Assembly: GCA_030426395.1 (NCBI GenBank)
Contig: JAUHYE010000029.1
Location: 1-33,532 of the forward strand
Source: Phycisphaerae bacterium
GTDB lineage: Bacteria > Planctomycetota > Phycisphaerae > Phycisphaerales > UBA1924
DNA: 33,532 bases
Direction of reading: 5' to 3'
Under the pieces are notes generated by a model. It was given only the letters and a program-made list of their open reading frames with translations, was not told where the DNA came from and made no database searches. How positions within the stretch are numbered: the first letter of the stretch is position 1; every line of letters begins with the position of its first letter. This document shows, one piece after another, positions 1 through 6,987 of this stretch. The position numbers and the translations under genes are program-made.

Positions 1-140
1 GCCGAGCCCGTCAGGCGGTACAGGAACCGGACCAGATCGTTCCGATAACGATCGACCAACTGCCGGAACGCATCCAGGTCGCCCGCGCGATACTGCTCGA
101 ATAGCCGCTCGTCGGGTTCTGGCAAGTCTGGCTCCGGCAC
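1..140 (-). CDS. ECF-type RNA polymerase sigma factor, N-terminal part (cut by window edge)
   Basis: Only the first 46 codons are present; the rest lies left of the window. Reading from a GTG at 140, the product begins MPEPDLPEPDERLFEQYRAG and continues with DLDAFRQLVDRYRNDLVRFL, which is the start of sigma-70 region 2 (the helix that binds core polymerase and then the -10 element). The charged leader followed by a D-A-F-x-x-L-V-x-R-Y pattern is typical of ECF sigma factors. No ATG is available nearby; a TTG at 125 is the alternative start. No clear Shine-Dalgarno sequence is seen. The gene upstream on the same strand is the DUF4286-like gene, 87 bases away. Its regulon cannot be judged from this fragment. 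Confidence 0.72.
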   Translation of the reverse strand, partial: MPEPDLPEPDERLFEQYRAGDLDAFRQLVDRYRNDLVRFLYRLTGS

Positions 141-227
141 ACGGTGTCAATCGGGGAATTGCGTGGATACGGCATCAAGCCGTGGGCCGTTCGCCTCCCG
201 GCCGTCCCTCGGCATCCCGCATGGAAC

Positions 228-578
228 CTATCGGACTACCCCAGCCTCCACCACCACCTCACCCACCGTCCGCACCATCTTCAACGGCCCGTTCACCGGA
301 AACAGTTCCCGCCCCTCGGCACGCAGCGGCACGGCCGGGCCGTTCTCGTAGGCGGCGAAGGCTTCGGCGGACTCGAACAGGTAGCGGCAGTCGACGACGA
401 TGGGGTCGCCCGGGGTCTTGGGGTCGATCCGTACGATCTGGGCGCTCAGGCCGCCCGAACTGACCACGTCGGCGGCGTGGCCGGCCGTGCCCTTGGCAGG
501 ATCGGGCGAGAGCCAGTCGATGAACCGCTGGGCCTCGGCTGGGTCGGTGGTGGTGGCGGTGACGGTGAAGGCGAGCAT
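228..578 (-). CDS. DUF4286-like small protein
   Basis: A 116-residue protein starting MLAFTVTATTTDPAEAQRF. The layout resembles DUF4286: an N-terminal beta strand, a helix carrying a F-I-D-W-L segment, a central YLFESAEAFAAYE segment, then VPLRAEGRELFP and a closing VRTVGEVV strand. That order (aromatic strand, acidic helix with Y, L-R-x-E, R-T-x-x-E-V) fits a small ferredoxin-like alpha/beta fold related to dimeric alpha-beta barrels. Family members are mostly uncharacterised, so no reaction is assigned. There is no signal peptide, so it is probably cytoplasmic. It lies between two sigma factor genes but nothing in the sequence ties it to them. The ATG at 578 sits at the natural beginning of the domain; a much longer in-frame extension upstream runs antisense to the next sigma gene and is rejected. 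Confidence 0.7.
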   Translation of the reverse strand: MLAFTVTATTTDPAEAQRFIDWLSPDPAKGTAGHAADVVSSGGLSAQIVRIDPKTPGDPIVVDCRYLFESAEAFAAYENGPAVPLRAEGRELFPVNGPLKMVRTVGEVVVEAGVVR

Positions 579-659
579 GGTGCTCAGGCTAGCCGCGGGC
601 CGATGCAATCGACGCGACATGGGGTTCGTTGGCTCACGGGGGCCGGAAACCGAGCGGGC

Positions 660-1253
660 ATGCCCAGCCACGACCGAGAACGCCATCCCGACGCCTCGCC
701 GGACGACACCCACGTCCGCGAGTTGGTCGTACGCGCGGGCGAGGGCGACGAGGACGCTTGGCGAGAGCTGGTCAACGCCTACGCCCGCCGCGTCTACGGC
801 TTGCTCCGCAGCCGCTCGTGCGATCCTGCGAGGGCCGAGGAGATCACCCAGAGCGTCTTCGTGACGGTGGCCCGGGTGCTGGGCAAGGGGCAATACCAAG
901 AGCAGGGCCGCTTCGACGCCTGGCTCTTCCGTGTGGCCATGAACCGCCTGCGGGACGATGCCCGGGCCCGCAAGCGGCGGTCGACCCACGCCTTGGGCGA
1001 CGCGGCGGTGGGGTTGGAAGCCGAGCAGTCCGCTCCGACGCCCGAGACCGGCGGCCTCCACGCTGCCCTGGAGGGCCTGGCACCGGCCGACCGCGAGGTC
1101 ATCGAACTGCGGCATCGGGCCGACATGAGCTTCAAGCAGATCGCCGAGATGCTCGGGCAGCCCCTGGGCACCGTGCTGGCCCGCCACCACCGGGCCCTGC
1201 GGAAGCTGCGGACGGCGATGGAAGCGACCAATACGACAGGATCGACGGCTTAG
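660..1253 (+). CDS. ECF-type RNA polymerase sigma factor
   Basis: A 197-residue sigma-70 family protein of ordinary ECF size. Region 2 spans about residues 33-103 (DAWRELVNAYARRVYGLL, then a DPARAEEITQSVFVTV segment and FDAWLFRVAMNRLRDD). Region 4 spans about residues 136-187 (LAPADREVIELRHRADMSFK, then a helix-turn-helix ending PLGTVLARHHRALRKLR). A short linker without regions 1 or 3 marks it as group 4. The ATG at 660 places region 2 at the usual distance from the start; an upstream in-frame ATG at 603 would add 19 residues without recognisable similarity. The next gene, 84 bases downstream on the same strand, encodes a single-pass membrane protein, the usual position for a cognate anti-sigma factor. 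The inducing signal is not visible. Confidence 0.9.
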   Translation: MPSHDRERHPDASPDDTHVRELVVRAGEGDEDAWRELVNAYARRVYGLLRSRSCDPARAEEITQSVFVTVARVLGKGQYQEQGRFDAWLFRVAMNRLRDDARARKRRSTHALGDAAVGLEAEQSAPTPETGGLHAALEGLAPADREVIELRHRADMSFKQIAEMLGQPLGTVLARHHRALRKLRTAMEATNTTGSTA

Positions 1254-1337
1254 GGTTGTTTTCGGGAGTTCTGGGACGCACGAACGTGCATTAATCCCGT
1301 GGTTGGAGCGTTGGACGGGTAGATTCGGAGGGGTTTC

Positions 1338-1799
1338 ATGGCATCGAACGGCATGCACCAACCAGAGGACATTCCAACCGAGTTGCAAGGCCTGGTGGGC
1401 GAGATTCGCGCCCTGCCGAGCGATGCGCCCGAGGGGCTCGAGGCCCGCACGTTCGAGGCCTCCGTCTCGGCGCTGCGCGAGGCTCGCCTGAGCGGTGGGG
1501 TGCTGGCCAAGATCGGCCCCGTTCGCTGGGTGACGCCCATTGCCGCGGCGGCCGCTGTGGGGCTCATCGCCTGGGCCGGCGCGGCATGGTTCATGCCCGC
1601 GCACCCGAGCCCGGTCGAGCCCAATGTCGTGACGACCGTGGCACTCGACGACCACGTGAGCGACGTGCTTGAGTACGCCGATCTGTTCAGCGATACCTCA
1701 TGGACAGGGACGCTGGCCGAAGATGCCGAAGAACTCGACGACGCGTGGGAGCCCACGGTCGAGTCGTGGTCGATCGACGGCGAGATGGGGGCCGGCTGA
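1338..1799 (+). CDS. Single-pass membrane protein, candidate anti-sigma or sigma-coupled regulator
   Basis: A 153-residue protein with a cytoplasmic N-terminal helical part (residues about 10-60), one transmembrane segment at about 64-85 (rich in A, G, I, W) and an acidic extracytoplasmic tail (many D and E from residue 100 on). A good Shine-Dalgarno sequence, GGAGG at 1327-1331, supports the ATG at 1338. Topology and position directly after an ECF sigma gene are those of an anti-sigma factor, and this is inferred from context. No zinc-binding HxxxCxxC anti-sigma motif is present, so if it does bind the sigma factor it is not of the ZAS type. The stop codon shares a base with the start of the next gene, which implies translational coupling. 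Confidence 0.8.
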   Translation: MASNGMHQPEDIPTELQGLVGEIRALPSDAPEGLEARTFEASVSALREARLSGGVLAKIGPVRWVTPIAAAAAVGLIAWAGAAWFMPAHPSPVEPNVVTTVALDDHVSDVLEYADLFSDTSWTGTLAEDAEELDDAWEPTVESWSIDGEMGAG

Positions 1800-2698
1800 T
1801 GAACCGTGCGATGCTCGCAATGGTGTTGCTCGGCGTGTGCGGTGCGGCGTCGGTCGTCGTCGCGCAGGACGAGCGACCGCAGCGCCCCCCGATGCAACAA
1901 GAACGCGGCGAGGTCGACCCGGGCCGGCTCGAAGCACTCATCGAGCGTCGCATCGACCAGGTCGAACGCCAGCAAGAGCGACTCCGCGAGATCAAGCAAC
2001 GCATGGCCGACGGTGAATCGGCCGCGGCCATCCTCGCCGAATTGCGCGAGCGGGGCGAGTTCGCGTTGCTTGGCGAGTGGGGCCGCGGCGGCGACCGCGA
2101 AGGCCAGCGCGGCCCACGCGAGGGCGGCGAGCAACGCCGCTTCGAGGACGTCACCGACGAGGAATTTACGCTCTGGCGCAACAAGGTCATGGCGTTCTTC
2201 GAGAAGCACGCGCCGGAGATGGCCGAGCGTTTGCGCGACGAGGCCGACACCGAGCAATCCCGCCGCGCCGTCTTCCGCCTGCATCGCGAGGTCGATCGCC
2301 TGATCGAGTTGCGCGATCGCGAGTCTGACGAGTTCGAGCCTGCTCTCGACCGCCTTCGGAATGGCATGCGCATCGCCGACGTGCTGGGCAGGGTCCGCGA
2401 GGCCGTGGCTGGTGGCAGCTTGACGCCCGAGTTGCTCCGCACGCTCCGGCGAGACCTGACCGAGGTGGTCGGCAAGCAGTACGACGCGCAGCTCGAGCAG
2501 CGTGAGAAGTGGCTCGAGCGGATGCGGGCACGCCTCGACGGTGCTTTCGAGAAGCTCGAGCGCGAACGGACCGAGCGTTCGCAGCGCATCGAGGCCGAGG
2601 TCGACACGATGATCGAGCGGGCGTCGGATCCCGAACGTAATCACGAGCCCGAGCCCCCGAGCAGGCCAGAGGGCGGCGCCCGTCGCGGGCCTCGATAG
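1799..2698 (+). CDS. Secreted charged coiled-coil protein
   Basis: A 299-residue protein. It begins with a signal peptide (MNRAMLAMVLLGVCGAASVV followed by VAQ) and is then almost entirely charged helix rich in E, R and Q, with likely coiled coils at about residues 40-80 and 195-275. A glycine- and arginine-rich segment near residues 97-114 separates the two helical parts. The tail (last 25 residues) is P, E, R and G rich. No enzymatic motif is seen. It is translationally coupled to the membrane protein before it (TGATG junction) and forms the third gene of a sigma factor unit. A periplasmic sensor or chaperone of the Spy/CpxP type would fit that position, but no LTxxQ motif was found, so this is only a possibility. 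It converges with the next gene with 13 bases between stops. Confidence 0.8.
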   Translation: MNRAMLAMVLLGVCGAASVVVAQDERPQRPPMQQERGEVDPGRLEALIERRIDQVERQQERLREIKQRMADGESAAAILAELRERGEFALLGEWGRGGDREGQRGPREGGEQRRFEDVTDEEFTLWRNKVMAFFEKHAPEMAERLRDEADTEQSRRAVFRLHREVDRLIELRDRESDEFEPALDRLRNGMRIADVLGRVREAVAGGSLTPELLRTLRRDLTEVVGKQYDAQLEQREKWLERMRARLDGAFEKLERERTERSQRIEAEVDTMIERASDPERNHEPEPPSRPEGGARRGPR

Positions 2699-2711
2699 AA
2701 CTCAGAACAAC

Positions 2712-3116
2712 TCAGCTCACGATCGAGCCGGGTGGCAGGTCGGCCATCGGGCTCAGCAGCACGACGGTGCGCTCTTCGCTGCCCTTGGCCGCGTCGCTGC
2801 CGGCCAGAAGCATGCCGCGGCTCTCCTCGCCACGAAGCTGTCGGGGCGCGAGGTTGGCCACGATCACGATACTGCGGCCGACGAGTTCCTCGGGTGTGTA
2901 GTGGCCCTTGATGCCCGCGCAGATCTGCCGGGGGGTGCCGCTGCCATCATCGAGCTTGAGCTTCAGCAGCCGGTCGGCCTTGGGGTGGTCGCCGGCTTCC
3001 AGGATCTTGGCAACGCGCAGGTCGACGCGTGCGAAGTCCTCGAACACGATCTCGGGCTTGAAGGGCGACTCGGTCTCTGTGGACGTGTCGGCGGCGGTCT
3101 CGGGCGCGTCGGTCAT
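2712..3116 (-). CDS. Trbp111/CsaA-type tRNA-binding protein (MetRS C-terminal-like domain)
   Basis: A 134-residue free-standing OB-fold tRNA-binding domain. After a 25-residue acidic leader it shows the family pattern: FARVDLRVAKILEAGDHPKA, then DRLLKLKLDDG, RQICAGI, YTPEELVGRSIVIVANL, and LRGEESRGMLLAGSD. These match the dimerising C-terminal domain of bacterial methionyl-tRNA synthetase and the stand-alone protein Trbp111, which bind the elbow of tRNAs. Stand-alone copies occur in organisms whose MetRS lacks this domain; whether that holds here cannot be checked in the window. AAGGAG at 3125-3130 is a strong ribosome binding site for the ATG at 3116. It follows the envelope operon by 26 bases on the same strand and may be cotranscribed with it, but a functional link is doubtful. 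Confidence 0.88.
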   Translation of the reverse strand: MTDAPETAADTSTETESPFKPEIVFEDFARVDLRVAKILEAGDHPKADRLLKLKLDDGSGTPRQICAGIKGHYTPEELVGRSIVIVANLAPRQLRGEESRGMLLAGSDAAKGSEERTVVLLSPMADLPPGSIVS

Positions 3117-3142
3117 GCTGGAAGCTCCTTGGGGGGGCCAGT

Positions 3143-4192
3143 CTACGGCCCGGGCGATGGCTCTTCCGCAGGTGCGGGCTGCGATTCAATGGGATCAGGC
3201 TCCACAGAAGGCGGGGCTTCCACCCACACCCCGTCACGCCACAGGCGATGGTCCGTGTTCACGCCATAGCGGGCGGCGAGCAACTCGGGCACGCGGTCCG
3301 GATCCGGGTCGAGCAGCGGGGCCCCACCATCGGCGGCGATCTGGGCGCCCCAGCTCTGGTGGATGCCGCGGAGCAGCCGGCTCTCGAAGCGGAGCTGGGC
3401 CAGGAACTCCTGCTCGCTCATGGGCGGGCCCGGGTTGCCGCGGCAGGTGGGGCAGATGTGTGTTTCCACACCGTCCTCGCCGCGCCGCGTGATGACGCGA
3501 GCGCCGCCGCACTCCAGGTCGGGCCAGTCTCGCAGTGCGCGCTCGAACCGGCTGAGCCCGCTTAATCCACCGCTGCCACCGAGCAAGCGGCCGTACCGCT
3601 CGAAGACCTGGTGCACGGCCGGATCTTCGTAGATGCGGCCCGCTCGCCGGCCCTCGCCCGATCGCGCAAGCCCGAGCGCATTCGCGGCGGCGACGGCAAC
3701 CTCGGGAGAGACGGCCAGCGTCGTCACGCCCGCGCCCTCGCCGCGCGTGGCACGCGGGTCGACAAGCCCCGCCACGGCGTAGAGCCAGGCCGAGCCCTCA
3801 TCGGAAACCTCCAGCGCGGCCAACCCGAGGCAGGCGCCGGCCATCACCTCCGGTCGCGCACGCGTTTGGCGTTCCAAGCCATACGCCACGGCGTAGAGCT
3901 GTCGTGCCAGGTCGCGGTCTTCGGGCGAGCCGGTTTCGGAGGTGACCTCCTCACCCAACTCGATGTACGCCATCGCATCGCTGGCGTCGAGCGAGGCCAG
4001 CCGTTCGCGAAGGCGTGGCACGCGCTGCATCGCCGTGCGCATCGGCTCGGGGGTGGGTTCGGCCTCGGGCTCGGACTCGACCTGTTCGGGCGTGGCTTCC
4101 GGCTCGGGATCGGGCGGTGGCGGTGCGAAGTCTTGCGCGAGAGCCGTTCCGCTGAGCAACAAGGCGATCAGCGTGCACAGTGTGGACTTCAT
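3143..4192 (-). CDS. Secreted protein with a CPTCRGNPGP motif, last gene of the ExbBD operon
   Basis: A 349-residue protein that I cannot assign to a named family. A signal peptide (MKSTLCTLIALLLSGTALAQ, cleavage likely after residue 19) is followed by a P/E-rich low-complexity linker (residues 20-50). A helical region of TPR-like alanine-rich helices covers about 60-200. A C-terminal domain follows with C228, H245, C247 and C250 (the last within CPTCRGNPG, 247-255), then an acidic and aromatic tail with LRFESRLL, SWGAQIAADGGAPLLDPDPD and a YWRDGxW-like LWRDGVW. The cysteines could bind a metal or form disulphides. The final 20 residues are again P/E-rich. It overlaps the upstream gene by 4 bases (ATGA), so it belongs to the VWA-ExbB-ExbD operon and likely acts in the periplasm with it. 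Confidence 0.8.
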   Translation of the reverse strand: MKSTLCTLIALLLSGTALAQDFAPPPPDPEPEATPEQVESEPEAEPTPEPMRTAMQRVPRLRERLASLDASDAMAYIELGEEVTSETGSPEDRDLARQLYAVAYGLERQTRARPEVMAGACLGLAALEVSDEGSAWLYAVAGLVDPRATRGEGAGVTTLAVSPEVAVAAANALGLARSGEGRRAGRIYEDPAVHQVFERYGRLLGGSGGLSGLSRFERALRDWPDLECGGARVITRRGEDGVETHICPTCRGNPGPPMSEQEFLAQLRFESRLLRGIHQSWGAQIAADGGAPLLDPDPDRVPELLAARYGVNTDHRLWRDGVWVEAPPSVEPDPIESQPAPAEEPSPGP

Positions 4193-6987
4193 TGCGGGCC
4201 TCCCGTCGTTGCCTCGGCCAGCCGGAGTCGCCAGGCTTCGAGTCGCGAACGCTCGACGATGGAGATCTGCTGGAGCACGCCGCGGGCGTCGCGCCGGGCC
4301 TCGCGCATCTTCTCCAACTCATCGGCCAAGCGCATCGCGAGCGACGGGCGCTCGGCGGCGGCGTTGTATAGCGTGATCTCGACCAATGCCGACTGGTACG
4401 CCGCGAACCACTGCACACGGCCGCGCGCCAGCCGGGTGCGGCCGGTCAGCCGACGGTCGACTTCGCCAGGCGACCAAGGCCAGATCGCCGGCGGCACCAC
4501 GCGGTCGGCCCGCTGGCGGGCACGGTTCCACAACAGTTCCACCGAGAACTCGGGCGGGTTGTCGGTCTGGGCTTGCGACCCCGAGCCTCGCGAGAGGCTG
4601 AGGGTGTACGCATCGGCGATGGCGGCGGCGGCGTGGTCGATGCGTGCGAGTTCACCCTCGGAGGCCATGAGTTGCAACAGACGCTCGACGAGCGTTCGCC
4701 GCGCGACGAGTTCCCATGAATCATCGGACGGCAAGCGAACACCGGTGACGAGTTCGACCATCTCACGTCGACGCAAGTCGCCACCTGGAAGCGGGAACGT
4801 CTCGAGGACGGCCGCGATCGTGACGGGCTTGCTCGCGTTGCCCATCAGGATGCGGCCCGCTCGATCGCGCACGCCGATGGACGTGCCGCGGAGGAACGCT
4901 TCGGCCACGATCTCGGCGTCGGCGGCGTGGTCGAGCCCACTCTTGGCGAGGTCGTCGAGCAGGTCGGCCTGCAACTCGGGCCGGCGTTGGGAAAGGTACC
5001 GCAGCGCCCACGGGCTCGGGTCGCTGTGGCTTGCCATGTAGATCGAGCGCGTGGCGGCGGTCACTCGGGCCTGGCCGCTTTCCAGGCCGTCGCGAAGTTG
5101 TAGCAGCACGACGTCGGCCTCGTTCGCCATGCCCTGCCAGAGCAACTCCGCGGCGGCGTTCAGGCGTGCACTTACCGCTGCATCCACGGCGTGGGCGACG
5201 GGCTCGTTCTCGGGTTGGGTTTGCAGGTGACGGAGCGCTTCCGAGAGCCAGCGGTTGGCGACCTCGCCGTGCGCCATCGTCGATTCCACATTCCATGCGG
5301 CGGCAAAGCGATCTCGGACCTGCGAACGCTGCGTCTGGCTCGCGAGCACGGGCAGCACCGTGGTGGGGTCGACGCCCGGCGCGCCCGACGCGGTTGCCAG
5401 CACGTTGGTCAGCGCGTGCAGGTCGGCGATGGTGACCTCCGGATCATCGAACCAGGCGAGCAAACGGCCGCGCGACTCGTCTTCGGGCCGCCACTGCAAC
5501 GAGACCACCAGTTTGCGCACGATCTGGAACACACCCTCGTCGGTCGGCTCGGGCCCCTGCAGCAGCACGGCTTCGAGGCCTGCGAGTAGGAGCCGATGAC
5601 CGAGCGAGGGGTCGGCTGCGGCCAGGCCCCGTGCGCACGCCAGCCACGCGTCCCACGCCTGGGGCGAGGTATTGAAATTGTCGGGTTGGGCCATCACCGC
5701 CAGTTCGGCCCGCAGCGCGACCGTGACCCCCGCGGGGAAGTCGCTCACCGCGCGCGCCTCGAGTGGCGCCTTGGAGAGCAGGAAGCTGCGCAAGCCCTCG
5801 ACCGCCGGCGCGGGCAGGTTCTGCTCCTTGGACAACCGCACGACGGCGCCCACCTGCCATGCTCGGGCGGCGAGCGTGGGCTCGCTGCCATCTGTGGACA
5901 GCGGGCCGGTAAGGAAGCTGACCACGCGCAGCGAGGCGGAATCGTTGTCGCGCACGAGATACAAGTGGTCGATGACCTGCCCGAGCGCCGCTTGGCGTTG
6001 GTCGGGCCGCACGCGTGGCCAGTTGTTGGCCAGCGTGATCACCGCTCGCTCGAACACCGCTTGCGCCGAGGCCTCGCCCTTTTTGCGACGCTCAGCCGCA
6101 AGACGCAGGTCGGTCACGATCGTGTCGATCTTCGTATCGGGTGCGGCGGCCGGGGTGCGATCTTGTTCGGTCTGTCGCTCGGCTTCGGCAACCGCAGCGG
6201 CCCGCTGCTCGGCCGTCGGGCCCTCGGTTGCTTCGATCGGCGCAGGCAGTTCGCTCGCGGCGGCCTGCTGGGCGGCCTGGCCCGAATTCCGCATCACAGG
6301 GATCGCGATCAACACCGCGGCCGCCGCGACCAGTGTGAGCACGACGGCCACCGCCATCGCACCGAGCAGCGCGATGTCGCTGTTGTTCGAGTGCATGGGT
6401 GCGTGGTCGTCTGGCGAATACCGCCCCGGATCGGAAACGCCGTCGTCCGGCGTCCCGGCTCCGTTGCTTGGCGTCGCGATCGTCGGCCCACTCTGGCGCG
6501 CCAGGCGCGTGAGCGCCACGGCCAGATCGTCTCCGGTAAGTCCGCGTGCGTGCGCGAGCATGGAGAGGTGCCGCATCGTCGTGGCGTTCCATCCACCGTG
6601 CGCGCCGAGGGCCAGTACCGCATCCTGCTGCAGCGCAAGGTGCGCGGGAGGCAAGGCCTGCGGGCGCGACCACCTCGCAGGTAGATCGGCCGAAGAATCG
6701 GGCTCCACGTCGAAGCCCGTCGAACGCCGACGGCTGCCCAGGAGTTGCGCCGCCGCGGCGTGGAGTGCGAGGCGGGCTTCGTCACCCAGCGGCGTGCCGC
6801 CGTAGCGGTGGGCGTTGACGGTTGCGAGCCGTTCGTTCAACGCGGCGACGATCTCGCCGTCGTCGGTGCGCTCCGGATCGACCCCAAGGAGACCGGCGGC
6901 GTCGGAGTCGGGCGAAAGGCCAAGAATTCCCGCGATCGCGGCCTCGCGCGGTGTTGGCCTTGGTGGCGGTGGAGGAGGCGCGGTCAT
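4189..6987 (-). CDS. Large membrane-anchored helical protein of the ExbBD operon
   Basis: A 932-residue protein of unknown family. It opens with a proline run (MTAPPPPPPRPTPRE). A small cytoplasmic helical domain follows at about residues 14-85: AAIAGILGLSPDSDAAGLLG, then I-V-A-A-L-N-x-R-L and an A-R-L-A-L-H-A-A-x-x-Q-L-L helix, which looks like a small J-domain-sized bundle but lacks HPD. A second helical part lies at 115-170. One transmembrane segment covers about 205-232. The remaining 700 residues are periplasmic alpha-helical repeats with many Leu-Ala pairs, coiled coil near 245-320, and no catalytic motif that I recognise. It overlaps both neighbours by 4 bases (ATGA at each junction). 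A structural scaffold joining cytoplasm and periplasm in the ExbBD-linked complex is the simplest inference. Confidence 0.8.
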   Translation of the reverse strand: MTAPPPPPPRPTPREAAIAGILGLSPDSDAAGLLGVDPERTDDGEIVAALNERLATVNAHRYGGTPLGDEARLALHAAAAQLLGSRRRSTGFDVEPDSSADLPARWSRPQALPPAHLALQQDAVLALGAHGGWNATTMRHLSMLAHARGLTGDDLAVALTRLARQSGPTIATPSNGAGTPDDGVSDPGRYSPDDHAPMHSNNSDIALLGAMAVAVVLTLVAAAAVLIAIPVMRNSGQAAQQAAASELPAPIEATEGPTAEQRAAAVAEAERQTEQDRTPAAAPDTKIDTIVTDLRLAAERRKKGEASAQAVFERAVITLANNWPRVRPDQRQAALGQVIDHLYLVRDNDSASLRVVSFLTGPLSTDGSEPTLAARAWQVGAVVRLSKEQNLPAPAVEGLRSFLLSKAPLEARAVSDFPAGVTVALRAELAVMAQPDNFNTSPQAWDAWLACARGLAAADPSLGHRLLLAGLEAVLLQGPEPTDEGVFQIVRKLVVSLQWRPEDESRGRLLAWFDDPEVTIADLHALTNVLATASGAPGVDPTTVLPVLASQTQRSQVRDRFAAAWNVESTMAHGEVANRWLSEALRHLQTQPENEPVAHAVDAAVSARLNAAAELLWQGMANEADVVLLQLRDGLESGQARVTAATRSIYMASHSDPSPWALRYLSQRRPELQADLLDDLAKSGLDHAADAEIVAEAFLRGTSIGVRDRAGRILMGNASKPVTIAAVLETFPLPGGDLRRREMVELVTGVRLPSDDSWELVARRTLVERLLQLMASEGELARIDHAAAAIADAYTLSLSRGSGSQAQTDNPPEFSVELLWNRARQRADRVVPPAIWPWSPGEVDRRLTGRTRLARGRVQWFAAYQSALVEITLYNAAAERPSLAMRLADELEKMREARRDARGVLQQISIVERSRLEAWRLRLAEATTGGPQ

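Noticed and set aside
579-1655. Long minus-strand extension upstream of the DUF4286-like gene
   Set aside because: It runs antisense to a convincing sigma factor and has no conserved motif; the domain starts at the ATG at 578.
1250-2644. 464-codon minus-strand frame opposite the membrane and coiled-coil genes
   Set aside because: It is low in recognisable sequence and opposes two genes with a good ribosome binding site, signal peptide and coupling.
3611-6684. Long plus-strand frames across the ExbBD operon's last two genes
   Set aside because: They are R/G/S-rich antisense frames without ribosome binding sites, while the minus-strand frames have signal peptides and coupled ends.
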